From Endomychus coccineus (taxonomy: Eukaryota; Arthropoda; Insecta; Coleoptera; Endomychidae): 64,000 nt of DNA. Shown here one piece after another: positions 1-11,589 of the stretch (positions are counted from its first letter, which is position 1; each line of letters starts with the position of its first letter). The translations under genes and the position numbers were made by a program. The DNA lies in contig OY294069.1 in the NCBI GenBank assembly GCA_958510875.1, positions 175,008,868 through 175,072,867 of the forward strand, read 5' to 3'. A model generated the notes under the pieces. That model was not told where the DNA came from. It saw only the letters and a list, made by a program, of their open reading frames with translations, and searched no databases.

Positions 1-660
1 TCCAACCGTCGCCCTTTATCGAACAATATACAGAATGTTCAAATCATTTAAGAACCTACGTGCGTCATTCTGGCTCAAAATAACCTTAGACCTTAGACAC
101 AGATTAGGTATTCTTAAAAATGCGACATTCTCTAGAGATGCATTGTTAATTAACAGACAGATTCGTTTACCTTGAGCATGGTAGACTCTCATAATAGCTT
201 GTTGCCAGATGTACTTTCATTTCCCATTGTTAAAAGAATACAACAAACACTGATAAAAAGTTATCGAACAGGCATAGAGAATTCCAAATATAGACCAATC
301 AGTCAAGACAAAATACTGCAAAACCTCGAAGTCCGATTAGGAAAGATCGATTTTCATGAAATAGTTTCGCCATAAATTGTTGAATAAAGAAGGGAAAACA
401 AGAGATTTGACTTTTTCGGCTTCTGATTAAGGGTACTCTCTCTAACATTTTGACATCAAAATGACCTCAATCCATGCTCCGCAGCAAAACTCGCTAATTT
501 TGCCAGACTAAACAGGTCCAAAGGGGATATAAAACTATTCTATAGTTGTATAACTCTTCGTATTTGTGTAAAGATAATGAAATAAATAATTCATTCCATT
601 ATCTTCAAACAACTGAATAATATTGAAAATAATAATGTTTTTGAGAAAATGTACAGAAGA
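1..660. other. No recognisable gene
   Basis: AT-rich sequence. A 67-codon open frame (172-375, plus) matches no family I know. Its last part, 331-363, is nearly repeated at 3351-3384 on the same strand, so this may be the edge of an unrecognised repeat and not a gene. Confidence 0.5.
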
Positions 661-745
661 AAATTTTTTATTTCTGGGAATCGAACCTGAGCCTACTGAG
701 TGGAAGCAAACTGTCTTAACCGCTAAACCACATCGTCGTTCCTTA
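661..745 (-). mobile_element. tRNA-derived SINE-like head
   Basis: Read on the minus strand this stretch holds a near-consensus RNA polymerase III box A (TGGTTTAGCGG, 730-720) and a perfect box B (GGTTCGATTCC, 687-677). Their outer edges are 54 bases apart, as in a tRNA. The body resembles a tRNA-Glu type sequence. The bases that should form the acceptor stem (731-737 and about 667-673) do not pair, and the T stem is poor, so a working tRNA is unlikely. An A-rich stretch follows on the element's 3' side. A SINE head or a tRNA pseudogene explains this; the family is unknown. Confidence 0.5.
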
Positions 746-792
746 TAAACTGTTACGATACGTTGTAAATGTAAGTTTACTTCGATAATTGA

Positions 793-826
793 TTTGTTGT
801 TCTTGTTGTTGTTGTTGTTGTTGTTG
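793..826 (+). repeat. (TTG)n microsatellite
   Basis: About ten copies of a TTG/GTT trinucleotide with one interruption. Simple repeat with no visible function. Confidence 0.9.
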
Positions 827-1055
827 AACGATTTTGTTGAAATTTGGGTGAAAGCAGTTTCAAATTAACATAAATTTGAAAATTGTATCCTTTCAATGTA
901 TACTTCAAAAAAAGCGTGTGTTTATTACAGGATTTCCGTGGAAAACAATAAGGTTTGTCAACAAACTGCAAATAAATTTTTGTCGAAATGTGAATGTTAT
1001 AGAAGATTTCGTTCTTGAGTTGTCGTGTAGACAAGCATTTCGTGACTTATATTTG

Positions 1056-2302
1056 AAGGGCGGAATATATGCACGTCAATTCAGTTAAAATATGCGCATA
1101 TATTATATATGCATAGTTTTTCTTTGAAATATGCAACAATATGCATTTATTTGTCAAAATATGCAATTATATGCCTTGAATACTTATAACATGGAAAAAT
1201 GGAAATAAAGAAACGCCGACTCTTACAAAAATTATTTATTCTAAGTAAAATTAAAAGAAAAATATAATAGGTAAAATTGTTAACCTGAAATAGTATAAAA
1301 TGCATTTATAACGACATATTTTTCAAAATTTTCCAATAAAAGTGTTTGCCTTCTGTCTGTAAAAATATGTTTGTACAAAGAAAAAGATCTTTCGACATAT
1401 ACCCATGTGATCTGGCAATATTTTAATTTGGGTAGTAAGTTATAAGGCCAAGGTATTACTTCGTTGGATGGTTTAGTATCAAAAATATTTTTGACTTCCA
1501 TTAAATACTTAAAGCCTTCATTCTTTCCTACAATAACTTCGAGTTTACTTCTTACTTGATTTCCTACATCACCGGGAACTTTTTTGCATTTGTCGGGAAA
1601 AGTTTCAACAATATTAATTGATTCTCTTAAACTCATATTCCTACTTTCTAACGAAGTTATTATATCTAGTATAAAACTAAATTTAACCTTAATAAAAACA
1701 AGTTCCTTAGCTAAATTTACATTTTTGAATACTGCTTGACTTTGCACTACACACTGTGAATTGTCTTCTAAATCTACAACTATGTCTTTAATGGCTTCAA
1801 AATGGTCTGCGTAGAATATCGCGGCCTCAATCCATGTTCCCCATCGAGTAATTATGGGCTCTGGAGGTAAACTAACTCCTGGCAATTTCTCTTTATAGAT
1901 CTGCACTCTAAGAGGTGCTTTCAAAAACACTTTCTTTACATTTGAAATTAATTTGTTCACCAAGAGATATGCTGTTCTAATAGTTTCTGCAACTCTGTTT
2001 ATCCCGTGTAAAAGGCAAGTGACACGTACTATATTACTTGGAAATTCCTAAACATCCAATAAATGCCGGCAATAAATCATATAATAATGAAATGGGTCCA
2101 CAAACCATATAATAATAAAACCTACCCACCTTTTAAATTATTTCAATTATCTGCAAGGGTCGCACTTAATCTTTTGATAAAACGAAAAACATAAAAATAT
2201 GCACACAAATTTTATTTTTACTGAAATATGCAATTTTTTATGAAATTTGTAAAAATATGCAAAATATGCAAATATATGCACTTTGCATATATTCCGCCCT
2301 TT
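1056..2302 (-). mobile_element. hAT element, internally deleted copy
   Basis: Both ends carry the same inverted terminus, AAGGGCGGAATATATGCA, followed by clusters of ATATGCA words. The interior is collinear with the larger element at 37438-39750, in the opposite orientation. Relative to that copy about 1.07 kb is missing: the sequence jumps near 2035 from the 5' leader (matching about 37700) straight into transposase codons (matching about 38778). The BED finger and the first third of the transposase are therefore gone. I find no clear 8-bp target duplication. This is a non-autonomous deletion derivative; its length (1247 against 2313 bp) fits a single deletion. Confidence 0.92.
1280..2030 (-). 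pseudogene. hAT transposase, C-terminal part
   Basis: About 227 codons remain open, ending in the hAT C-terminal dimerisation domain (VERSFSLYKHIF near residue 185). The protein matches the C-terminal part of the 37-40 kb copy with roughly 17 differences in 227 residues, so the two copies are recently related. The invariant-looking RWGTW stretch typical of hAT proteins lies near residue 40. There is no ATG at the start of the open frame. A one-base insertion near 2005 shifts the frame relative to the better copy, and everything upstream is deleted. It cannot encode an active transposase, but its ends could still be mobilised by one. Confidence 0.92.
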
Positions 2303-4127
2303 ACATATTCAAATAGATAAGCAGACGGATTTCTTGCTTGAAGGCCGTTTTTGTGTTTTTTTTCATAGAGATAATCCTAAATTCTATAGATTATGAATCA
2401 TAGTTACTTTATATCAGGTTACATTGAACTAATTGTTTTATGGTATCATAAAAGTAGGGTTGGCATAGTCCATTTTGTCAATAATTTCGACAGTTTATCT
2501 GGTAGCGTAATATTATAATACAATAGAGTATAAAACATAGAGTTGCACGACACGTATGTTGCCAATTCAAATGAATTTTCAATTTCATGACACAGATATA
2601 CTTTCTCAGTTTCAACTATGTTAGTTATTCAAGAAATGTGGTGAATATATATCACAATCATACATTTAACCCGCAAAAGTTGTGTCAACAACTTCTAGAG
2701 CACGTACTAAAAGTTCAAGTGGTACATTTTTAATATTATGGTTGGCATTCCGAATAGGTCATGTTGCGTGGAAAAGCTTAGCCATGCCCTGGCGAGAACG
2801 TGATCCCAGATCAATGGAGCAATTATTTGGTTCAATGAGAGTACCACTACATAACTAACAACATCGGCTTTCACGGAATACCGTCAAACATTTGTGAATC
2901 GCGTCGTGAGACAATCAAATACCAGGTAAGTGTAAAAATATGTCTTACAGATAAAGGTGAGATTCACTCCGAACGGTGTGTCATGTTGTACTTATTTGTG
3001 TCTTGGAATATCCGTCAATAATTTACTGTCTATTTTTAATATATTCAACATAAATCAAAGCGAGATATTTCCCACATCAAGCGCAAACTTGAATAACAAA
3101 CATCAACATAATTTATGGTATTTATAGTTCTTAAATAAAATGAGATAAATCAATGTGCCCACACTCCGCTGGTAATTGACCACATAACAAGTCACAAACT
3201 TGGAATCTCCAATTATATATTTATAAGCACTATAAATAAGCCACATCCATACGTATCATACACTTCTCTTGCGATTGATCGTTAATATATTATGATTATC
3301 AGTAACATAGCATAGGCTATTAGTCCAGTCACTGAAGCATTTTACTTTGGACTCTGGTTAGGGAAGATCGATTTCCATGAAATAAACGGCATTCAATTTG
3401 TATTAATAGCTCTGCAAAGTGTACATGATCCGAGTATGTGCTTTTGATTTTGAGCAACAAAGTAGCAATAAATCAGCAATACAAGTGAATGTAAGGAATA
3501 AGATTTTGAATTTCACTTAGAAATAACTTTTAGGGGGTTTTCGAAATCAGAGATTTCATATACGAAATTAAAAATTGTTAAAAAATTGTTACGAACAATT
3601 TAGCAACAAATTCGCAATAATTTAGATACAAATTGGGAAAAAAATGGACAAAATTTTTACTTGGAAAAGGAAAAAGTGTTATGGAGGTTTTTGAGGTCTA
3701 AAATATTAATATGATCTTTAAAATTAATAATAATTTTAACTAGCAAAATCGACAAATACGTGGGATAAATTAGCAATAAACGAGCATTGTAAAATTCTAA
3801 ATTAAATTGTATTGAAAATTTCTATTTACAATTAATAACTTATCACTTACTGTAACGGTGAGCCGAGCGTATTGTTTTATAATAATAAATAAATCTGGAC
3901 TGAAATTATTCCAGATTTAATATTTCCAAATAAGTGAATAGGTTCGGAATCCTATGTCACTGCTTGTAACACTTAAACTGGTAACAGTCGGCTGGGTATT
4001 ATTTCAGGTAGCGTTAATACCTCATCGACGTGTTATATGAATTTGAAAATTGTTTGTTGGAACCTGTTCGGGTATCAGAGAACTTAGTTGATCCGTATAC
4101 CCTTGAGGTTCCTTAAAGCTGCCACCA
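2303..4127. other. No recognisable gene
   Basis: AT-rich sequence without a convincing frame. It contains the second copy of the roughly 33-bp block also found at 331-363 (here 3351-3384). Between 3440 and 3780 words such as TAGCAATAAA recur irregularly. I recognise no terminal repeats or protein remains. Confidence 0.5.
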
Positions 4128-4955
4128 TTAACACCCATCGAAAGCATCGCCTTGATTAAACATTATTTCTTGCATGGAAAAGATATTACGCAAAGAAAAG
4201 CATCACTTGTTAAACATTATAAGGCCTCTTCACCATCGACTCGATGATCGATTCACAAGTGGCTTACTGATTTTCGTTGTAGTAGTATGACCCCCAAGGA
4301 CGCCTAACGTTCTGGTCGTCCAATCGAGGTTGCAACCCCAGAAATCGTCGATAAAATCCATGGTATGCTATTGGACGATCGGCGAGTTGAAGTGCACGAA
4401 ATTGCCGAGGCTATGGGCATGTCAACCGAACGGGTATAAACCATTTTGTATGAATTTTTGAATATGAGGAATCAATCTGCCAGAATAGGCCACATTTGCT
4501 CTCTATTGACAACAAGCGCCACCGTGTGACAACTTCAAAGGTGTGTTTGGCGACGTTCATGCGCGATGAAGACAATTTTTTGCGCCGTTTCGTAACCATG
4601 GACAAAACATGGATCCATCACAATACACCAGATATCAAAGAACAGTCGAAACAGTAGACTTGTCCTGGCGAATCGAAGCCGGAAAAGGCCAAAGTGGGTT
4701 TATTGGCCAACAAAGCCATGACGACAGTTTTTTTGGAATGCACACGGTATCGTTCATATCGATTACTTTGAAAATTACGCATATCTGTTAGCTGGATTCG
4801 ACGCCGATTTGAAGCGAAAGCGATCGCATTTTTTAAAGAAAAAAGGACAACGGCGCACAGCTCCGCAGTTGCAACGAATTGCGATACGAATTGATTCGTC
4901 ATCCACCATATTCTCCAGATTTGCCCCTCTGTGATTTTTGGTTAGGTGTCGCCAT
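4128..4955 (+). pseudogene. mariner transposase, decayed
   Basis: Translation across several frames follows the mariner (IS630-Tc1-mariner) transposase: an N-terminal helix-turn-helix region starting near 4130 (LIKHYFLHGK), then MDKTWIHHN around 4600 holding the first catalytic Asp, then a GESKPEKAKVG region near 4670, and a remnant of the second Asp region (DN...AHSS) near 4845. It stops near 4950 after the PPYSPD-like region; the last quarter of the protein and the 3' terminal repeat are missing. At least four frameshifts or stops break it. It belongs to the same family as the copies at 19.8, 34.4, 50.4 and 56.4 kb. A dead, 3'-truncated copy. Confidence 0.9.
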
Positions 4956-6044
4956 CTAACGCAGTCAAGTAGTCACGTGAGCTTTAAAGTCGTCTGTGTA
5001 TAAGTGATATGATTAATAATTGTAAATCGGAATTTGCCATGCAATTAAATTTGGATTTCAAATTTCTGTTGTTATACCAATTCGCTATTTTATGTAATAG
5101 CCGAAATATTCATTTCCCACTCGTATGATTCGTTGCACTCGCTCATGAATTCATGCTGCAAACATTAAGCTCGCAAAAATGAGAATCATTTACGAATAAT
5201 ATACTATTGCCTCTATTGCCATCATTAACCTGATATCTCCACTCGCTGAATTTGGCTATTCGTAACTGAAGCAAACTTTCCGTAGGTCAGTTCCTGCCCA
5301 AAAATTTTACTCAGAGTTACTTATTATTAATTAGTGTACTTTCGTATTTAACTCCTTTCGTTCCAACCTGAATCCATAAGCAAAGCGATAATCAAGTTTT
5401 TCAGTCAGCCCAATGAATATTCATAAGTATTACTTCTTGCTGATTGTCCGAATGAGTGAATATCTTCAGAGACCAACTTTCCTCATTTTTAACGTCGTTA
5501 ACGCCATTAACTCGCTGAAAATTCAAATTTTGACGGAAATAAGTAGACAAAGACGGAGAAAGAGAGTGAGACCTTCGGCTCTTTCACTAATCACGTATTC
5601 TCAATAGCTCAGGTCTCATTGCATATTCATGCTCTGATTTATTGTTATACATTAAGACTCTATCTGCACTTCGAACAGATCTGGTTAATTTTAAACCGAC
5701 TACGCTTACAAGTTCGAGATGTTTTAATACTTGAGAGAGCGAAATATTCATCAACTGGTTTGATTTCATTACACTGAATTGCAAAAAGTCGAGATTCGCG
5801 AACGGATAACATTAACTTGCTGCGTGTTGCTCAATTAAAACCGACGATTTTACACAAGCTGCCACGCCGAAAGATTAATTGAGTTGAATAGCTACAGTGA
5901 TCCGGCATGAATAATTCCAGAAATTGTGGGAAACATATTGGGTGATTGTATTTGCAAATATGTCGAAAAATAAGGGCGTTATGAGCTCTAGAACTAACAC
6001 AGCTCTATATTGTACCTGTGTCTTTATATTAGTGATGTTTTTAC
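4956..6044. other. No recognisable gene
   Basis: I see only short open frames of 64-65 codons near 5413-5784 without family features, and no terminal repeats. Confidence 0.5.
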
Positions 6045-6071
6045 GGGGAACCTAATTGATACGAAAACGTT

Positions 6072-6600
6072 AAACGGAGACCGTGATAAGTCTGATTGGT
6101 CAGATGCCATGACCACTAATAGACTCCTCTTTCTCCCCCCGTACTTGTTATATTAATAATGAATCTTGACTCCGGTATGAATTATATGACAAGTCTCATT
6201 TTTCCGAGATGTCATGACTTCTGATAGACTCCTCCTTCACTTCCAGTACTTACTATATTAATAATGATTCTTGACCCAGGTAAAAATTATAAGACAGGTC
6301 TGATTTTTCCGAGATATCATGACTACTAATACACTCCTCCTCCTCCAGTACTTGTTATATCAATAATGATTCTTGTCCCAGGTATGAATTATATGACAGG
6401 ACTGATTGTTCCGAGATGCCATGACCACTAACAGACTCATCCTTCTCCTCCAGTACTTGTTATATTAATAAAGATTCTTGACACAGGTGTGAATTATATG
6501 ACAGTTCTGATTTTTCCGAGATGCAATGACCAATAATAGACTCCCCCTTCTCCTCCGGTACTTGTCATATTAATAATGATTCTTGGACCAGGTATGAATT
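6072..6600 (+). repeat. 105-bp tandem array, about 5 units
   Basis: The landmark TATTAATAATGA or a one-base variant recurs at 6151, 6256, 6358, 6463 and 6568, a spacing of 102-105 bp. Units share TTTTTCCGAGATG..ATGAC, GACTCCTCCTTCTCC and CAGGTATGAATTATATGACA. Units differ by several substitutions each, so the array is not recent. The last unit runs directly into the left terminus of the Penelope-like element, suggesting the array is its expanded terminal repeat. Confidence 0.92.
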
Positions 6601-6804
6601 ATATAAGAATTCTCGGGAAATAGGTCACACTAAAACGGATTGTATCAGCACAAAGCGTCATTATGGCACCAATTTCAATTAACAATGTTATTGGAATTGT
6701 AAAAACAAAATTTCAATCTAACCCTATATTATCAGTACGAAATGACATGAATAAATCAATAAATGAATGGTACAAAAATATGATTTGAATAATAAATTAA
6801 TTTG

Positions 6805-8583
6805 CCATAATGGGCAAGCACCTTGTATCTATGGGTATAACGAAACTGCATAAAAGTGATTTACCTTTGAGACCCATTGTAAGTACTATTGGAACGCCTA
6901 CCTATAATTTATTAAAATCTATCAACAAAGTAATAGGATAAAATGAATTTTATGTGAAGGAGTCATGGCACTTTAATAAGTTTAATAAAAATCATTCCCT
7001 ACCCGTAGATCATCTATTAATTTCCTCGAACGTTGCTTCTTCATTTACAAAAATAAACCAGTCGTTTTGGCATTGAATAGTATCGAAAAAACGTTGGGCA
7101 GATATTAAAAACCGCTCACTTCTAGATCAATCTGAATTTATGAATGCACTTATTTTCAATATGGTGAGCAATATTTTGGACAAATACTTGGCACAGTGTA
7201 GTATAGGAATCTTCCATCCCTATACGAGATTACCTAAAATCCCCAAATTATAGAATGCGACCTTATTTCTATTTAGTTATGTTATTATAAGTATATGTTT
7301 ACATCTCGGAGCTGACCCACAAGCAATATGTTTACTGTTGCGCTATATTGAACATATTGTTTGGCACAGCTACCTTGACATCTTAGATAGACTAGATTAA
7401 CTAGGACATAATAACAATAACATCACATTTCATTTAATACATATATCATAAGTAGAACATTCATACTTATTCATTCATAATAGATTGTACATTAGTACTT
7501 GTACCAATTGTATTTACGTAGAGTGAGATATTAAGCCATAATGGCGTCGAACTCTACCTTAAATAAAGTATAGCTTTTATAAGTGTTGTGTATACGTGAT
7601 TCCTATGCCTCCCCCAGAACCACGGGTCAGTTTAGGGCAAACCGCCCAACTTTAAGACCTCTTCCCCACATGGCGACCCTTGTCAGTTCTCTTCCCCACA
7701 ACAGCAATGGGATCTACTACTTCAGCTACTATTGCTAACCCAGTTATGGAATGCTTGGAGGAATCTGTAATAAATTCATTATATTCTCAACCCGTATTGC
7801 TTAAACGATATGTAGATCATTGTCTAATGTGTTTCCAATGATAAAATTCAGTACGTGGTTAATAAATTTAACAATTTCCGCTGTAAATTCCAATTTACTT
7901 GTGAAATAGAAGTGAACAAAAACATAAGTTTCTTGGGTTAAAAACTTCGTGGTTTACTAAAGAAGTTTGGCCTCAACGATTTCAACACTTCAATTCAGTT
8001 GCACCGACAAGCTATAAGAAAAGTGTTACAAACAGATCGCGCTGTTAAATTGTCCCACACAGAAGATCGTCCTACGGATTTTGAAATTGTTCGTACTGCA
8101 TTGAAAATGAATGACTACCCAAAAACATTTTTCAAAAGGAAGAGTAGACAAAATCTATAATGGTACGTTATATATGAATAAAATAAACGGTAATCCATTA
8201 CCATACATTCCGGAGACCTCAGAGAAAATCAAGAGATGTTCAAAATAGTATGATATAAATGTTGCGCATCAACCTATTAACTGTGTTGGTGAATATTTGT
8301 CAAATCTAAAACCTTCAATATTGAATGGTTCAGATTGCGATGGGATTTATACATAAATTTCTAAACATTATATACAAAACAAGGATGTATGGCCATACGT
8401 ATAGTACTAGAAATTAAGACTTCTTATAACTTATTACAAAAATGTTAATATTATATTTGAAGAAACCAATTATTATAAAAGATCTATCCTGGAGATGATT
8501 CACATAAAACGTGACTCTTAGTATGTAAATCATAGAACAGACGTTCAATCATTAAGTCAAATGTATACTAATTTAATTAATTA
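6805..8583 (+). pseudogene. Penelope reverse transcriptase and endonuclease, decayed
   Basis: In order: the Penelope N-terminal RT signature (DLPLRPIVSTIGTPTYNL, about 6858-6912), a weak match to the following RT core, the TAMGSTTSATIANPVMECLE block (about 7702-7761), and the active-site region KRYVDH (about 7805), where the usual YVDD has lost its second Asp. Then comes the NFRCKFQFTCE-like and FLGLK-like end of the RT, and a linker. The remains of the GIY-YIG endonuclease follow (SDCDGIY near 8335), then the C-terminal KRSILEMIHIKRDS block (about 8480-8520) followed by NHRTDVQSLSQMYTNLI. Many frameshifts, stops and an internal insertion make it non-functional. Confidence 0.85.
7280..7688 (+). 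mobile_element. Possible solo LTR plus primer-binding site
   Basis: A block of about 390 bp breaks the Penelope coding region. It starts TGTTATTATAAG, contains AAATAAAGTATAG (7561) like an LTR polyadenylation signal, and ends CTTCCCCACA (7670). Immediately after comes TGGCGACCCTTGTCAG (7671-7686), which resembles the tRNA primer-binding sites of insect LTR retrotransposons. A 12-bp direct repeat CTCTTCCCCACA ends at 7670 and again at 7700. I find no convincing target duplication, and no LTR-element coding sequence is present. A solo LTR with a short internal remnant is my best reading; a diverged Penelope segment is the alternative. Confidence 0.42.
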
Positions 8584-8903
8584 AAACCGTTGCAAATTCC
8601 TATCACTTCATAAAGCTTCAACATTTGGTTCGGAAGTAAATACTAGAGCGTATCATAGTTTGGTTTCAGTCTTATTCAAACATTGTATGCTATGCAGTGA
8701 TTTCTTGATACATATTCATATACTTGAAGCATTAATGTGTTACAATTTCGTTTACTCGTGTATCTGTTCGTTTCGGCGACCTGGGCATTTTAAATTGAAA
8801 TTAATGCGATAAGGACGGTTTGTACTCGATACAATTAGTTTCAAAAAATCCCGTTTTAGACATTGAAACTTCTTCTGATGATGTTCGTGAGACCTAAGCG
8901 TAT

Positions 8904-8966
8904 GTGTTAGTGTGACCTATTTCCCGAGAATTTATATATAATTTATACCTGGGTCAAGAATCATTA
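8904..8966 (-). repeat. Inverted copy of the Penelope left terminus
   Basis: The reverse complement matches 6571-6636, including TCTCGGGAAATAGGTCACAC and ATGATTCTTG. This defines the right end of the Penelope-like element. Unlike the left end it holds a single unit and no tandem array. Confidence 0.88.
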
Positions 8967-8970
8967 GTAA

Positions 8971-10210
8971 CCTATTTGTTTCCATTTTACTTCATAATTT
9001 TCAAAAACAATCATGAATTGTTTTGCACCTTAAGGGGTTAAATAATCTTTATTCATCAACATTCTTCTTTTTGTAGCATTATTACTGTTAGTAGTAGTTT
9101 TCGTCTGTTAATTCATTTCGTCTTATGCCTACATGGGAAGGGATAAATAGGAAAAAAGTTCATTACCTATGTTTCATGTAACTTTCAATCAATTTCCTTA
9201 CTTTACTCCTCAGGCTTAGAACTTTGTTTTTGTTATACTCATAATTATTGATCAATATTCAATCCTCATAATAGTTATTCACTTTGATAATTGTCTTTAA
9301 TTTCCTGCCGGTTGGAATCGTGTAAATCCTAAGCCACATACATCGGGATGTGCTCCATTGTAGATGAAAACAATTTCCGGATTTGCTATGATGCAACATT
9401 TATGGGTAGATTATATGAAACGAAACCGGGTTAGTATGAGCCCGACTGGTGCATAATGATTGTGTATAAATTAGCAGACGTACACCAGGCATAAAGTGGT
9501 AATACTGCGGGTCAATCGTGATTTGCCATGGCATCATTTCAAATTAAAAGCATCGGCAGAGAGAGTTAGCTTGAAATCAGTCAGGGATAATAGAAATATA
9601 TAGTTTTTGTTAATGAAGAATGTGGTTGTCATGTGTAATGCGTTTATTATTTATAGCGACCAGATAATGAATGGCATAACTCACAATGTAATTAGACTCA
9701 TAATTTCTACCTAATGTGCTATTGCGGACAATCCTGCCAAAAATGATTGAGGCTGAATTATACAGTCCCCGCATTATGCCATGCATCACAGACAGGGCAG
9801 CGGTTAAATGGAAACGATGGCGTATACTTCATCCGCTATTCAACTAGGTACAATCAAAATCACTGCTCGGTCAAATAAATCCAACCGGAATTCATGAAAA
9901 ACGTTATATACACCCAATAACAACGTGATGAACGTGATAGCTACTCAACTCTTTAATTAAATGAAGTAATAAAGAATGTAGTCAGCTGTTACAATGGCGC
10001 AAAATTATTAACTGTATTCAATTACCAATACCAAAAGATGACATCTTAATATGATGTTTTGGATATTTTGGATAGCAAATTCAACAACAGATTCAATACA
10101 CAATTTGCACTTTGAAATTACCCTTCCATAAAATATTAGCATATCCTTCTCTTCAATATTAACAACAAGGAGGGACCGGTCCCCCCCCCACACCCCTGTA
10201 AATTCGGAAA
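8971..10210. other. No recognisable gene
   Basis: No protein remains that I can identify. A run of C bases lies at about 10184-10193, just before the next LINE fragment. Confidence 0.5.
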
Positions 10211-11145
10211 TTGCGCAGAATAAAAGCAATGTCAGACAAACGGTCAGCATTACTTGCCATGATATCAATTCATCGAGGGCTAGAACGTGAGGTTTTAGAA
10301 GAAGTGATAGACCTGGTGGTGGACAGTTTGTTGGTCGAGCTGAGTGAGGCTGGGTTTTACGCCCAAGCCTACGCAGACGACTTGGCAGCTGTGACCCTCG
10401 AAAGACACCCGGCTACCTTGTGCGAGCTGCAGAACATCGCACTTGCCATCGTTGCTCGCTGGTGCCAGGTCGAGGGACTCCTGAAAAGACCGAAGTGGTT
10501 CTTTTCACGAGGAAACGGAAACAAGACCCCAACCAGACTTTTGTCTGTTTGGAAAGTTCCTGCACATAAAAGGCTCAGTGAAGTACCTTGGAGTTATCCT
10601 CGATGCTAAACTGAGCTGAAAAATGCACCTGGAAACCCGGATAAAGAAGGCCGTTGCTTCTTTATGGGCATGCAGGAGAGCCTTCGCGAAGACATGGGGT
10701 CTACGGCCACAGGCTCTGCATTGGATCTACACAGCCATGGTCCACCCAATCATAACCTACGCAGCCGTTGTGTGGTGGCCGGTGACAGAAATTGCTTTGT
10801 CCCGTCTGGCGTCAAGGCTCAACGATTTGCCTGAGTGGGGATAACGGGGGCTATGAGGACAGTCCCCACCATAGCTCTGGAGGTTCTGGTGAGGATCGTT
10901 CCTCTACAACTCCATATCGAAACAGTGGCCGCGAGTACAGCATTTCGGTTGGCTGGTCTGACCCAGTGGGTCGATGCCTCTATGCCTCGCGGTCTTGGCA
11001 AAATCTGGGATTGGCCTCCGTGAACTGCCCGATCCTCCGACTGATGCAGGATGCGATAGCGCCCGCACTTCCTACAGATGGTTGATATGGAGCAGAAACT
11101 AAGTTTGTACCAAGACAGTACTCTGAGGATACTCCGTTAACCACC
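10211..11145 (+). pseudogene. LINE reverse transcriptase, C-terminal half
   Basis: The translation follows a non-LTR retrotransposon of the RNase H-bearing (I/LOA/R1-like) group. From about 10304: DLVVDSLLVEL, the catalytic YADDLAAV (about 10368), WCQVEG, then after a frameshift near 10490 EVVLFTRKRKQDPN, the primer-grip-like KYLGVILDAKLS (about 10577), and the thumb region with CRRAFAKTWGLRPQALHWIY and ITYAAVVWW (about 10670-10780). A second frameshift near 10815 is followed by VGITGAMRTVPTIALEVL. The upstream part of the RT, the endonuclease and the RNase H are absent. The YADD core is intact but the copy is dead. A short piece of the same family lies at 21297-21350. Confidence 0.85.
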
Positions 11146-11581
11146 AAAAGGTGTGATCAGCTATTTGTCGATCATTTTTTTCAAATCTTATACTTTTTAA
11201 GTTTCATTTATTTTTTTCTGTAACAGTTACCAATTATTTTTAATAGCCACACCTTTGAATTGTTTATTGAACTACCTTTCATTTGAGGTATCACAAGGAG
11301 TAGACTCGTATTCAACATTAGAAAGTTGATGAGGGTAGGGGAAGGGGGCGAATAGCCATCAGTTTTACAATTGAAAATCGACGTATACGGGGATTTCTTA
11401 GAAAATATTTGTTTTCAAAAGTTATGGCCTTGTTGCAATACATTTCCCACACACTGTATGATAAATTTCTTTCCACTTACATTTTAGAAGCAGTGGGCTA
11501 CAGATATAGAAGAAAGTTGCACGTGTTGAAATACAAAGAAGATACAAAAAATTCGACTTTCTACACGTGAGTAATAGTAAG
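11146..11581. other. No recognisable gene
   Basis: Nothing coding recognised. TTTCCCACACACTGTATG at about 11444 resembles common insect repeat ends, but I find no partner for it. Confidence 0.5.
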
Positions 11582-11589
11582 TATGCTAT

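Larger units (their letters stand above)
6045..8970 (+). mobile_element. Penelope-like retroelement
   Basis: Penelope-like elements are retroelements with a telomerase-related reverse transcriptase and usually a GIY-YIG endonuclease. Here a decayed coding region (about 6805-8583) is bracketed by related termini: the left end (6571-6636) reappears inverted at the right end (8904-8966) with about 63 bp in common. The left terminus is preceded by about five 105-bp tandem units ending in the same sequence. Such complex or inverted terminal repeats are known in this group. A possible LTR (7280-7688) interrupts the coding region. The right end also holds CTGATGATGTTCGTGAGAC (8877-8895), a weak trace of the hammerhead-like motif found in these termini. 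Confidence 0.85.

Noticed and set aside
661..745. A functional tRNA gene
   Set aside because: The A and B boxes are good, but the acceptor stem bases do not pair and the T stem is poor.
1056..2302. Target duplication of the first hAT copy
   Set aside because: Flanks TATATTTG and TACATATT do not match at any sensible element border.
6072..6600. CRISPR-like array
   Set aside because: Units of 105 bp repeat over their whole length with no variable spacers, and the context is a eukaryotic retroelement.
10184..10193. C run as a functional element
   Set aside because: A homopolymer of this size may be natural or a sequencing artefact; nothing around it gives it a role.
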